Positions 11,791 through 22,732 of a stretch of DNA of 64,000 nucleotides are shown piece after piece. A program made the position numbers and the translations under genes. The notes beneath the pieces were generated by a model, which saw only the letters and a list, made by a program, of their open reading frames with translations, was not told where the DNA came from and searched no databases. Source of the DNA: Acanthococcus lagerstroemiae (lineage: Eukaryota > Arthropoda > Insecta > Hemiptera > Eriococcidae); NCBI GenBank assembly GCA_031841125.1, contig CM063112.1, positions 28,794,603-28,858,602 of the forward strand. The letters are read 5' to 3'. The first letter of the stretch is position 1. The number at the start of each line of letters is the position of its first letter.

Positions 11791-13358
11791 CGAACATTAC
11801 ATCAGATTATTCCATTTGATTCTAAAAAATGTTGAGAAAAATATATTAAATTAATTGATTTACTCGAAAAATGATTAGAGAATTATTATTTAAATTGGCT
11901 TGAGAAATTGAACAAAATATCGAAGTAATGCATTTCCGGGTCACTGATTTTGAACGACCCGAAAATCCAAATTTTGAAACCAAAAAAATGTCAAAATTAA
12001 ATTTGCTTTAAAAAATTGATTTTTTTTTTGGGGGGGGGGTGCTTATATTTAACATTGCATCAAATGTTTAATCTGAGTTCGATATGGGTCACAAATTCAA
12101 TACGATCCCCATCTAGTGAGGAAAATCTATTTGGATAGAAAAGGTACAATGTCGCAAAATTGAAACCCTACAATCCAAATTTCATTTTGAAGGAGAGACG
12201 GAAAAATTCATTTGACCTGGAAAATCAAACGAAGTACCAATCATGATATGTTTCTTCATGATCGTATAGTCTGAATCATTTCAATATATTTTGAATTTAG
12301 CCCCAATTACTGGTATCTCTCATCAATTATCTGTTTTTTTCAGCGGGGTGTGCGCAGCTCAAGTGGAAACCATTTTTCTTTGATCTTAAATTTTGAGTCC
12401 TTCATCAAAGAGAGGATTCGGTTGTAAGCTCATTGGAAAGGCCCATCCTTTTGCTTAAAATTTCCTCTTTGGTTTTTAATGTTGGTTCAAAAACTTCAGC
12501 GGTAGAAATTTTCTTCTGGACCAAGAAAAATCATCCCCTGAGAGTACAAAAAGCATGTAATAGGTACAAAAATTGCATACTTCGCGTTAGAGATACGTAC
12601 AAATATCGTAGTTGGGCACATTAATATTCATTGTTTATCAATAAACGTTAGTTCCACTTAACCCTACCCCCACTATCTTGGAAAAAAATTAATAACTCGG
12701 TTGCAATTAATTATATATTAAGCAAAATCAATGTGTGCGTTAAAATACAATCTTACTTATCATTTTTCTCAGTTTTCAAAATAAACGTAACTCAATTTTA
12801 AGTATACTTTTTCGGATGCATAACACGCCTCAAACATTTTCTTAGCACTTCGTTTTTTTTTAACTTCTAGTTTGAAAACAAATACTGATACAAGATTACC
12901 AACTCACATTGTTGATGCAAATATTAGTTTTGAGTAATCGTCATCGTTCCACTTGTGCCTATCACACCCTACTCCAGTTCAGTTCACATTAGTTCCATTC
13001 TTTTTTCGGCCAGCCCTGTTAGAATCGTTCCAACCCTGTCGAGAGGAAGGAGGGAAGGGGGATACCCCGGGCCCGGACTTTCAGGGGGCCCGATATTTTT
13101 AAAAGACCTGAATTTCAACGCTTACGTCTACATCATACTGTACATCAAATCAGCAATCACTCCTTACACCATGAAAGATACCTCTTATCCCGTAGCTTAT
13201 AATTTTTTCCTATCTGACAGAAGAAAACAATGAACTGGAAGGACGGGGGCCCGAGGCAATTCCCCCCCCGGCCCTCTTTTTCTCTCTACGGGGCTGTGTT
13301 TAATAATCAATAATCAACAAGTAACTTCGCTACTGGAAAAGGGTCGGCAACGCCTTCA
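11791..13358. other. Unassigned DNA
   Basis: No supported gene. It contains homopolymer runs near 12020-12040 (T then G) and a G/C-rich block around 13050-13100. Short open frames here show no family resemblance. Confidence 0.5.
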
Positions 13359-13836
13359 AATTGCAAAACTGCAGACTGCAGTCGCGCAGTTCTATCACTG
13401 ATCACTTATCACTCTATCAACTATTCGGACCTTACACCATACACGTGTATGGTCTAAGATTCGGACCGGGCAAACAACAACAACAACAACGAATTAAATC
13501 AACAAAAACAACAACAATGCAATGCTATTTTTATGCGAAAAAGAAAATCACTCAGATTTCGATAAAAATGAGCTCATCTAAAAGGAAACTTTATTTGCTA
13601 CAAGGCATGTTCTTTTCAATTTTCCGTTAACCGCATTCATTCTCGAGATATTTTGAAAAAAACATTAAAATTGCCATAAATTGCTACGCTGAATTCCCCC
13701 TTTTCGACCTCGTTTCCTTATCAGTTTTTCTTCAATCGATGCTAGCGAATCTACAATTTGCCCAGTCCCCATCAACAGGAAATTGCAAAGATGCAGACTG
13801 CAGTCGCGCAGCTCTATCACTTATCACTCTATCAAC
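13359..13836. repeat. Pair of about 60-bp direct repeats
   Basis: The sequence at 13359-13421 and that at 13780-13836 both run AATTGCAAA..TGCAGACTGCAGTCGCGCAG and continue to CACTTATCACTCTATCAAC. The second copy lacks about 6 bp. The core is the palindrome CTGCAGACTGCAG. The intervening 360 bp includes a (CAA)n microsatellite at 13471-13490. There are no obvious element ends. Confidence 0.8.
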
Positions 13837-14403
13837 GGGAAGGTACTCTTCAATCAGTTCCAAACAATTCAGGAGGCATCTTAGGACATTGTAATTATGC
13901 ATACGCTAAGGACAAAGAAGGAATTTTATTCCAATCCAAATAAAGTTTACAATTTGAATAGCCATAACTACGAGTATCAACACTTGTTAACTGGCATCCA
14001 GTTTTGAGAACATTAGACGTACATTTGTTCCTCATAAATACGTACTTCAGCATTCACACGGAATGATCAGGAACAAAAAAATAATCGATCGCAACTTATA
14101 CATCCTCAGGATGAATATTTTCACTATATTTAACAGCAGGCTACAAAATAATTTGATTTCAATTCACTTGTTGCTTGATAAATTTGTGTAGTCTTAGTTG
14201 TAGTATTTCTCCTCGATGCTTCAGTTGCAATATATATATACGATTCTACTTCTGCTATTCTGATCTACCTTTACAAACTCTCTATGCATCATATAGTTAG
14301 ACTTTATCCTGTACTTGTTCACTATCTATGTAATTGTTCATTTGCCTCATTACACGTATTCCATCATCGCCACAGAGTGTAACGCTGTTGTTCTCTCCCC
14401 AGG

Positions 14404-14521
14404 TGAAAAGGCAACCACAACGCTAGGCTTCATCGCTCGAAACCTGAAACAGAATACCAAAATTACCGTCAATATCGTTATCATATTCATGAGACATAAT
14501 ACACATCGCATTATTCCTTAG
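14404..14521 (+). pseudogene. Small LINE reverse-transcriptase tail relic
   Basis: The frame reads EKATTTLGFIARNLKQNTK before ending at a stop at 14519-14521. This resembles the motif (..A.RTLGF..RNLK.C..) that follows the catalytic part of reverse transcriptase in CR1 and jockey-type LINEs. Nothing else of the element is recognisable nearby. A fine splice-acceptor look-alike, GTTCTCTCCCCAG, immediately precedes it, so a terminal exon is the alternative reading, but the motif match is the better explanation. Confidence 0.4.
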
Positions 14522-16423
14522 AAAATTTACTGATGAGAGTACTACAGAAAGCTGTATCCTACTTGGATTGATTCAAAAAAATTCTACACTAATTAAACTG
14601 AGAACCTATTTTATATATTAACAAACAACACACTTACCTCTTCTAGATATAGTTAATTTCTTCACTTTCCTTGAGGAAATACTTCCTTCCGTATGAAAGT
14701 ATGAAAAACACAATGCTCCAGTCCTAGTAAGTAAAATCGAAAATAAAACATAAAAAATTTCATCTTCTTGGCTCTCATACATTGAAAGTGACGCTCGCAT
14801 AATAATGGAGATCAAGATCAATGAGCACACTACCTACCGAAGAAGGAAACAAAAACAAAAATACGAAGAAGAAAAAAGTAATTGCAGGAGGCTCTTTGCA
14901 ACCCTAAAAAAAATAGAAATTGTTGCTTATAATTATTTTTATTATTTTCAACTAACTGATTTCTCGAAAATAAAGCGCCGCTGAACTTGAACTCTGTGAC
15001 TCAGATCAATCAACACACTACTGAAAACCACACATGCGTCACTGAACTGAACTGTGAGTAGGGAAATGAGAAAAGAAGAAAAATAGTAACCACATGAAAA
15101 TTTCAAATCACTGAAGAAGCCTTAATTAGAAAAAGACTTGATGTTTGTTCAGAGCATATGCATCAGAATTCCTTTTCATTAGTCTACATTCTACAGCGAA
15201 ATTAATGATTTCAAAATTCAATGATTAGACGCGTCTAGCGTAAAGCTTGTTTCATTCTGATTGTGAAAGTATCAATTTGGTAAATTCGGCAGATTTTGGG
15301 TTCTGAGTCGGAAAATTTGGGCCCGCGGCACCTCTCCTCCTGCAGGAATGGTCCCGCAAGGTTCCTGTCTCTAGCTCTATTTTTACTCCATACCAACTAT
15401 AGTCAATACGCATGTTTTCTGTTCTTTACTATTTTGGTACCAAATGACAGTATATATACATAGTAATTTGCAATTGTACCAAGGTAAGCAGATGCTTTGG
15501 TACTTATTCAAAGACGGATAAGACAAGATTGATACATGCACGAATAGAAAATCGTATCTCCTCTGTCCTCCATGTTTGTTTTTTCTCATTTTATTCCCGC
15601 AGCTCACACACATTTAGAGTGCACAATTACCTACATTGTGTTTCGTGTGAACAATGAAACGTTATTAAACGCTATTAATTGCAGTTCGGAGATCGGAATC
15701 CAGTAGGCTACTATTGATCTATTGAAGTTAGTACGGATGATGGTAAAAAGTAAGCATGCATGACATTTAGATACATAATGACAGAGAAAAATGTAAAAGA
15801 ATTGGCATTTAAAAATATAACTTGTCATCGTGCTCCATTATATGCGGCGCTCATCTAAAAGTTAGATCTTTTTGGATAACACATCGTTACACCAGTAAAA
15901 TATGTCATGTATGGGTATTTCTGTAACGAAAATGAAAACTAGCATACGTGTTTGAAATAGAGAAACGTATGAGAACGTTGTTCTTGAATAATTTTTATTA
16001 TTTATACAGGGCACGATATATACCTGTTTGAATATATTACCGCCGGTAACAGAGAGGCAACCAGTAACAACGGTTACCTGATCTTTTTTACTGTCAAAAC
16101 GCAGACATTAAAATTTTCGTGATCGTTTCAAACTCTTGTCACTGACTAAAATCCGCCAGGAACAGGACAACGTGCCTAATCTCGAGGGTCTGTTTGGAAA
16201 AAGAGCTTGTACTACGCATATTAGACCAATCAAATTAACAAGGAGGTGAAACGGTAGAAAATTGCGATCAAAGATTTTATTACCTACCCAGTGAATCAAC
16301 CCCATATTCTTTTCCCATCCCTTGCACTTTTTTCATCACGGTTATAAATGTGCTCCCTCATTCAGTTTTTCCAGATAGCTGGAAAAGAGGACGGACATTG
16401 GAAAAGTTCAACGGATTGAAAGT
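14522..16423. other. Unassigned DNA
   Basis: No gene or repeat I can support. A weak dyad ACCGCCGGTAAC...GTTACC lies near 16038-16077. Confidence 0.4.
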
Positions 16424-17390
16424 GACAATTTCTATAAAAAGGGACAACTTTGTCGGTAAGAAAAAGACAAGGAAAACGGGAAAAACTAAAAAGTAAAATT
16501 TTTAACAAAAAAAAAAAATCGATTTTAAGATTATTATGGGTTCTTGCACAAAATTCGATTCTCTTTCACATGAAGAAGATCGCAGCCTCCAGAAATATCA
16601 GCAAAAAGTTCTACATGTTACGACCACCGAATTTGTTGTACGTATCTAGGAGATTAAAAAATTATACGACCATATCCTCGCCGAATTCTGAATTTTTAAA
16701 ACGTTATCCTGCATTGAATAATTTTTTCATCTCCTAGATACGTACAACAAGTTCTCATAGTCACAATAGCTCTGAAACCATTAATTATTTACCTAGGATT
16801 GAGCTGAAAAACGGTCTTTTTGACCATTTAATGAAAAATAAAATTTTCCTAAATTTAACGTTTTCTAACGCCTTCAATTTTGAGGATAGGCAATACATCG
16901 TCTTAAGATTTTTTTTCTATCCAGGCCAGTACTACCAGTCCCCATAGTCAAACTATTTATTCCGTCAATTATTATACGTCTGTATATCGTTTCGAAAATT
17001 GTTTTTTTTTTTTTGTAATCCTTAAAAATGTGTAGCCCCTTAAGTTTGCTCACAGGCTACTTTTCGTACTCAGCTGTTTTAGTTTTATCGAGTACTACGC
17101 ATACCTAGCGGGTTCTTGAACGAAGTCCGGACACCCTGTATAACAGTTTGTATTTTGACAAGAAAATCAACAAAATATATTCAAAAACTTTGAACGCGTT
17201 TTTCTCAAAATCTTATTTTTCGAAAACTGCGAGGTGCCCCTTTTTTGATGGATGTAGAGAGATGAATATAATACGTTTCAGAAGCTGGAAAAGGTATCAT
17301 TCTGTCAGGAATTGAGTTTACTATGTAAACATGTGCTTAAGTAAAAAATGATCTAACCGACAAAGTTGACCCTTTTTACAGAAAAAGAGC
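16424..17390. mobile_element. TIR element, copy A
   Basis: The left end is GACAATTTCTATAAAAAGGG followed by ACAACTTTGTCGGT. The right end is its inverted counterpart, ACCGACAAAGTTGACC then CTTTTTACAG, ending near 17390. The interior matches copy B (48615-49772) in reverse orientation along its whole length, including TTGAACGAAGTCCGGACACC at 17114-17133. A smaller dyad TTGTACGTATCTAGGAGAT...ATCTCCTAGATACGTACAA lies at 16636-16752. An open frame at 16450-16737 is shared in part with copy B (KKKSILRLL...MKKIAASR) but looks like no known transposase. No TSD is identified. Confidence 0.75.
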
Positions 17391-17677
17391 ATATTATGCT
17401 CTTTGAAATACCTCATAGAATAATAATAATGTGATGCCGTTGACATAGGGGGAGGCCTCATAGCGGGTCATCTACAAGTAGGCACATTTCTTTTTCGTAT
17501 CCCCCACCTCAAAATTACTAAGAAACTATGCGAGATATTGAATACACATTTATATTATCAAAAAGATACTATTTGAAAGCCCCTACAAAATAACACCAAA
17601 ATAAAACTCCTGATATAGATATTATGGAAACCACCACAAGAGACTGTTTTTCAAGCGAGATTTCTATTTTTCGTACT

Positions 17678-17918
17678 GTAAAAGTTGGTAACTCGGGACA
17701 ATCAAAGTTAGTAACTGGGCAAATGTTACATTTTTTGTGTAAGCGGCGGTAACACTGGTTGGGTACCCGCTAGCGCTCTACACAGTGTAGAACACAATCA
17801 CTTTTTTAGAGCACTATCGGGCTAGCGGGTACCCAACCAGTGTTACCGCCGCTTGCTTACACCAAAAATGTAATATTTGTCCCACGTTGTACCCCTGTCC
17901 CAAGTTACCAACTTTTAC
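17678..17918. mobile_element. 241-bp palindromic MITE
   Basis: It begins GTAAAAGTTGGTAACTCGGG and ends CCAAGTTACCAACTTTTAC. The long inner arms also match, for example GCGGCGGTAACACTGGTTGG near 17743 and its reverse complement near 17836. The loop around 17785-17815 contains CTACACAGTGTAG. There is no coding capacity. Because the arms are long and close together, a transcript would fold into a single hairpin. A TSD is not obvious. Confidence 0.8.
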
Positions 17919-18859
17919 TTTCTGCCGACGTCATACAAATACTGAAGGTTTTCAAAAGCGTGGATATACTTAGAGTGCTTTATGTAAATTTTCAAATGCT
18001 ATAATCCTCCCTCCATGTATACTAGGGTGTTCCTTATTTTACAAGTTTGCGCCAGTTGATTAGGGTCGCACTGAAATTTGTTCCAACAGTCCTAGAAACT
18101 TGCCATAAAAAATTTGAGCTTAATCTGAGGTCATCAACCCATGCTGCTTTGATCTTGAAGTTATGGGTAATACTGAGATTTTACAAAAAACCGCGAATAC
18201 CTCGGAACATATCAACTTCAGGACCGAAATGCATATAACCTAAAATGTTTCTTGTTAAATTTTCTATTAAAAAAATCCTGCACAACTTTCCTCTAAAACG
18301 CATATTCACCGAGATAATCGCAATAATGTGTGAAAGTTTCGAGGAACGTGGATTTTATTTTTTCTTTCATAACCGATCTTCACTCGCTAAATCGTAGTTA
18401 TCTAAAAAAAGATTCACTTTAGGACTAAAATGCAAATAACATAAAACATTCCTCGTTAAATTTTCCGTAAAAAAGATTCTATGCAACTTTTCTTTAGAAA
18501 ACATATTTATCGGAATAATCGCAAAAATTAATGTTGGGTAATGCATACTACAATATAAATTCACTCTCTGTCTGTTCCCCAGTTCCCCCCCCCCACCTGG
18601 CTGCGCCCATGACAGTTTGTTGGGTACCTACCGTGAAATAGACCTCGGATTATGTATGTATATCAACAACAGTCAACAATGCGCATAAGACATAACATTG
18701 TGCTGTTAAGGAACAGTCACATGTTTTCAGAATTCATTGTCATTTCCTATGGGCAAATCGCTGTTTCCTATTGTTGATTGTACATCATCTCAAGTCCACC
18801 ATACCAAGTCTTCAACGGAATCTTAGAATATTCATGACTTAATAAGACATTGGAATTAG

Positions 18860-19168
18860 TTATGGCTCATGGATGCCTAGTTAACGTTTCAATTTTAGGG
18901 TCTTTCGCAAATTTCGTATCACTAGGGTCAGACCAACAGTCCTACCTCTTGCAAATACAAGCTTCTAACAATCGCAAACATGTCTACATGTGTCCATCTT
19001 CATCTCATCGCTCAAGGGGTAAAGATGGACTGATTCAGAAGTGTTTGCGATTGTTAAAAGCTTGTAGTTGCAAGAGATAGGACTGTTGGCCTGACTCTAG
19101 GGATGGAAACTTTGCGGAAGAACATAAAATTTGAAACGTTAACTAAGTATCCACGAGCCATTGACTGG
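18860..19168. repeat. Inner palindrome nested in FB2
   Basis: GGCTCATGGATGCCTAGTTA at 18863 is mirrored by TAACTAAGTATCCACGAGCC near 19141-19160. GCTTCTAACAATCGCAAACA is mirrored by TGTTTGCGATTGTTAAAAGC. The arms are about 125 bp around a loop of about 50 bp centred near 19010. Confidence 0.85.
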
Positions 19169-19291
19169 GAAGGTTGGTGTCTTCCCGTAATACGGTATTT
19201 AGATAGAGCAACTGGGGCTAGGGTGCACTGATGGTTGGATATGGTAGGGGGTTTCTGGGTTGAGTAGCGGTCTCTCACTCGCTCACTTACA

Positions 19292-19293
<2 letters not shown>

Positions 19294-19334
<41 letters not shown>

Positions 19335-19352
19335 TTCTTTCTTTCTTCTTTC
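19294..19352. repeat. (TC)n microsatellite grading into (CTTT)n
   Basis: There are roughly 18 uninterrupted TC dinucleotides, then CTTT repeats. The tract lies in the spacer between the FB2 arms. Confidence 0.95.
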
Positions 19353-20245
19353 ACTTTCACTCTTGTTCTCTCTTGTTTTTCGTGTTTTTTTTTTAGAAGT
19401 TTAATTGTAATTTTAATTTCAATTTAATTTAATTTTTGATTTTTATTATAATTTTGCTTATTTAAATATAATATGTTATCATATTTTTTTTGTAATATTT
19501 ACCTTAGTCTCTCTGTCGTAATTGGCCACTCCGGCTGTGACAGAGGGACTTTAAATAAAATATTATTATTATTATTATCCGAGGTCTATTCTATAGTAGA
19601 TACTCAACAAACTGTCATGGGCGTAGCCAGGTGGGGGAGGGGGAAACCGGGGGCGTTTGCCCCAGTAGACAGAGACTGAAGTTATATTGTAGCATGCGTG
19701 ACCCGACATTGATAGATACTCGTATTTCAGCCGTAAAATAATTAGAAAATCTATATATTTTCTACAGAAAAGTTGTATGGAATCTTTTTTACGGAAAATT
19801 TAACGAGGAACATTTTATGTTATTTGCATTTTGGTCCTAAAGTGAATATTTTTCATAGATAACTACGATTTAGCGAGTGAAGATTGGTTATGAAAGAAAA
19901 AATAACAAAATCCGCGTTCCTTGAAACTTTTACACATAATTGCGATTATCTCGGTAAAAATGTATTATAGAGAAAAGTTGTATAGAATCTTTTTTATAGG
20001 AAATTAAGCAAGAAATATTTTATGTTATATGCATTTCGGTCCTACAGTTGATATGTTCCGAGATATTAGCGGTTTTTTGTACAATCTCAATATTACACAT
20101 AACTTCAAGGTCAAAGCGGCACGGGTTACTGACCTCAGACTGAGCTCAAATTTTTTATGATGAGTTTCTAGGTCCATTGGAATAAATTCCAGTGCAACCC
20201 TAATCAATTGGCGAAAACTTGTAAAATAAGGGACACCCTAGTGTA

Positions 20246-22150
20246 CACACGTGGAACACCATCCTAGACCTCTGGACAGTCATGGTGTCTTATGTAACAG
20301 GAATCTACGTCATCATACCAGTAAGATCACGCGCCATATCACCTTGTAGTCTTACACTAATACCCTCACAAGATGATGACATATTGTGTGTGTGGATGTG
20401 CATAAGGTACCAGTCTAGTATAATGTTCGGTAACAAAAATAGACTGCTGCTTGTACTTCTGCACTTATTAAAATTTCTGAAGAATGTTTTACTCAAAGAA
20501 AATAAAAATCTAACATGTTTGACAGCCCTACGGTGGTTTTCGTGATGTGAAGGGTATCATGGTTGGTGTCATTTTGTAGGGAATTCTCTAGAGATAATTC
20601 TTTCCGTTACGTAAATATTTTTCGTATCTCTGCGGCTGCACACTCTTCGGCACAGAGAGAAAAAATCTTAACGCAACAAACCGTGGGGAAAGCAACGGCA
20701 AACTACCCCAAATGCCTATATGTCCGACAACAGGCACGGCACTTAGATATCTGTTGTACGTCCTTGTTCGTATTTCTTCTGTTTTTGATAAATTTATTTA
20801 GTCAGTACAGCTAGAATCAGGGTTTTCTAATACTAGCTTACCCTATGTAACTCTGCCCTTTAGGGCTATAAACAAATTTTCCCCTACCAGCGTGTCCTAA
20901 ATAAGCCAGTCTTTTGGCCCATGGAAGTTTTAACAGAGACATTGTTTTTCAAAGGAATATACCGGGACATCACTGTATAAGAACATGTCCTTGATTAACC
21001 TTTATTGGGTCCAATAATTGTGAACATCATGATGTTATGAACAGAAGTTTGTGATAAGTCCATGAGTCATGTACAAGTCTTCGATTGTTATCAGGTACGG
21101 TACACATATGCTTTTGCACTGAGAAAAACTAACATGAAAACGCGACGAAAGTATGATATGGTCTAAGTAAGCTAAATTATTCGGCTGTCTTAAACACAGA
21201 ACATAATATTTCACAACTACCTTCTAAGCCATTGTTTCATGCTGTTGTTTTTCGACGTGTCATCGAGCTACTCATAAGCCACACTATACTTCGATAAATG
21301 CTCCAATAAACTTATGTAACCCATCTTCGATAAACAATGCATTCCTTAATTATACTGCAATCTAGCAACGTCTCACTAGATGCTACATAAGATCAAAATC
21401 TATTCGTATATAACACTAAACTAACGCACAGGCTACCATCAAATCATCGGAAGAAATTCGTGTATTCGATTAATCGCTTTGCATTCTAACCTGACGCACA
21501 CCATTAATTATTAATTCTCGCATCACGGTACCTTTTTCGTTTAAAAATGAACACTATAAATCACATCAATATAGGTAGTAGTAGTAAAGGAATAAGGATG
21601 GCCCAATTCGACTCAACTTTTTTTTTAATTAAAAAGGGTTGAAAGATCATTTTAGTTTTTTAACCTCTTTCAAAGATTCTCGTCAACTAAAATAAATCTC
21701 AATAAAATCATGGAGTAGGTGGGGTAAGACGACGCACTTCAATGTTTGACCTACTCATCTAAAATAGCCACCGGTACGCGTACGGCGCAGAAAATACATA
21801 CCATTGAAAGAGTGAACCTTTGCCCACATTTTGACACCAGAACGGAAATTTTTGATCTGTTTGGTCATCCATAAGAATTTTTTGAAAAAAAGATCCCCGT
21901 TTAGTACTCTTACCCTACTAGTGGGGTACCGTAGAGAGGGACTATTTGGGAAGTTTCTTTGACGTTTCTCATTATAACTAGAGTTCTATTGCACGCCCGG
22001 TGTTCCGCAAAGGCTTATTCGATTCCCTAAATCTTTGAATTCAATTCTGTTTTCCAACCAAAATGATAGCGCAAACGGGTGGTGCTGTAGAGGCGACCGA
22101 AAATCGCCAGAAAATTTCCCGCTATTTGAGGCTGTTTGGGAAGTGCATTT
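20246..22150. other. Unassigned DNA
   Basis: No supported gene. A possible short element lies at 21712-21928: the left reads TAGGTGGGGTAAGACGAC and the right reads CTCTTACCCTACTA, weakly inverted. The match is too imperfect for a firm call. Confidence 0.35.
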
Positions 22151-22695
22151 TAGTGATGTGGGAATAATCGATTAATTGAAAGTAATCAATTAAGAACCCT
22201 CGATTATTTTAATGAACCAAATTAGTCGATTGATCGATTATTTTGCCTTGATTAATCAATTGTTTCCTTATCAAATTTTTGCCACAATGTGAATGGTGAA
22301 TGACTGAACTGAATGTGAGTTTCCAATTCGGATTTACGATTTAGAATTTTTTTCATATAATAATGAAATTTAAAATTTGATCAACTGCGATTGCGAACCG
22401 AATGTGGTAAATAAAATCATAAAATGATTTCAAAATGCAAACTTCGTTCGTCTTCGTCGACGTCGCCGTTGCGGATATTTGAAGTTTACTACGCTCATAA
22501 TTCATAAATAACTATTAAGTATTAACTGCGATTTCAAAATTCCTATCACATTTTTATTTTTGTAACGAGTTTGTGCTTCAGTTCTTTTAATTTTTAGCGA
22601 TCCATCAGATCATTGGCAATTAAGGAATTTCAATCATTAACAATTACGGAGTTTTAGAGGTGAGTACGAAAATAATCGATTAATCCACATCACTA
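22151..22695. mobile_element. hAT-type MITE, 545 bp, with 8-bp TSD
   Basis: The left end is TAGTGATGTGGGAATAATCG and the right end reads CGATTAATCCACATCACTA, giving near-perfect inverted ends TAGTGATGTGG. The flanking octamers are GTGCATTT (22143-22150) and GGGCATTT (22696-22703), 7 of 8 identical. Eight-base duplications are characteristic of hAT transposition. The body is AT-rich with repeated TAATCGATTA-like dyads near the left end and has no transposase. Confidence 0.85.
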
Positions 22696-22732
22696 GGGCA
22701 TTTAAATACGTGGGGAAAACATGTAAAAAGAC

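Larger units (their letters stand above)
18020..20245. mobile_element. Foldback element with nested inverted repeats (FB2)
   Basis: The outer ends are CTAGGGTGTTCCTTATTTTA (18022) and its inverse, TAAAATAAGGGACACCCTAG, near 20222-20241. The arms match for about 530 bp, for example AACTACGATTTAGCGAGTGA near 19860 and the inverse near 18380. A second inverted pair, ACAGTTTGTTGGGTA near 18611 and the inverse near 19603, continues inward. A third palindrome sits in the centre. No transposase frame was found. Two short open frames (18047-18238 + and 20025-20207 -) are mirror copies of each other within the arms and are not genes. Confidence 0.85.

Noticed and set aside
18047..18238. Pair of similar frames at 18047-18238 and 20025-20207
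   Set aside because: They are the same sequence in the two inverted arms of FB2; similarity comes from the repeat.
21712..21928. Possible small element with TAGGTGGGGTAAGA-type ends
   Set aside because: The inverted match is only about 13 of 17 and no TSD could be found.
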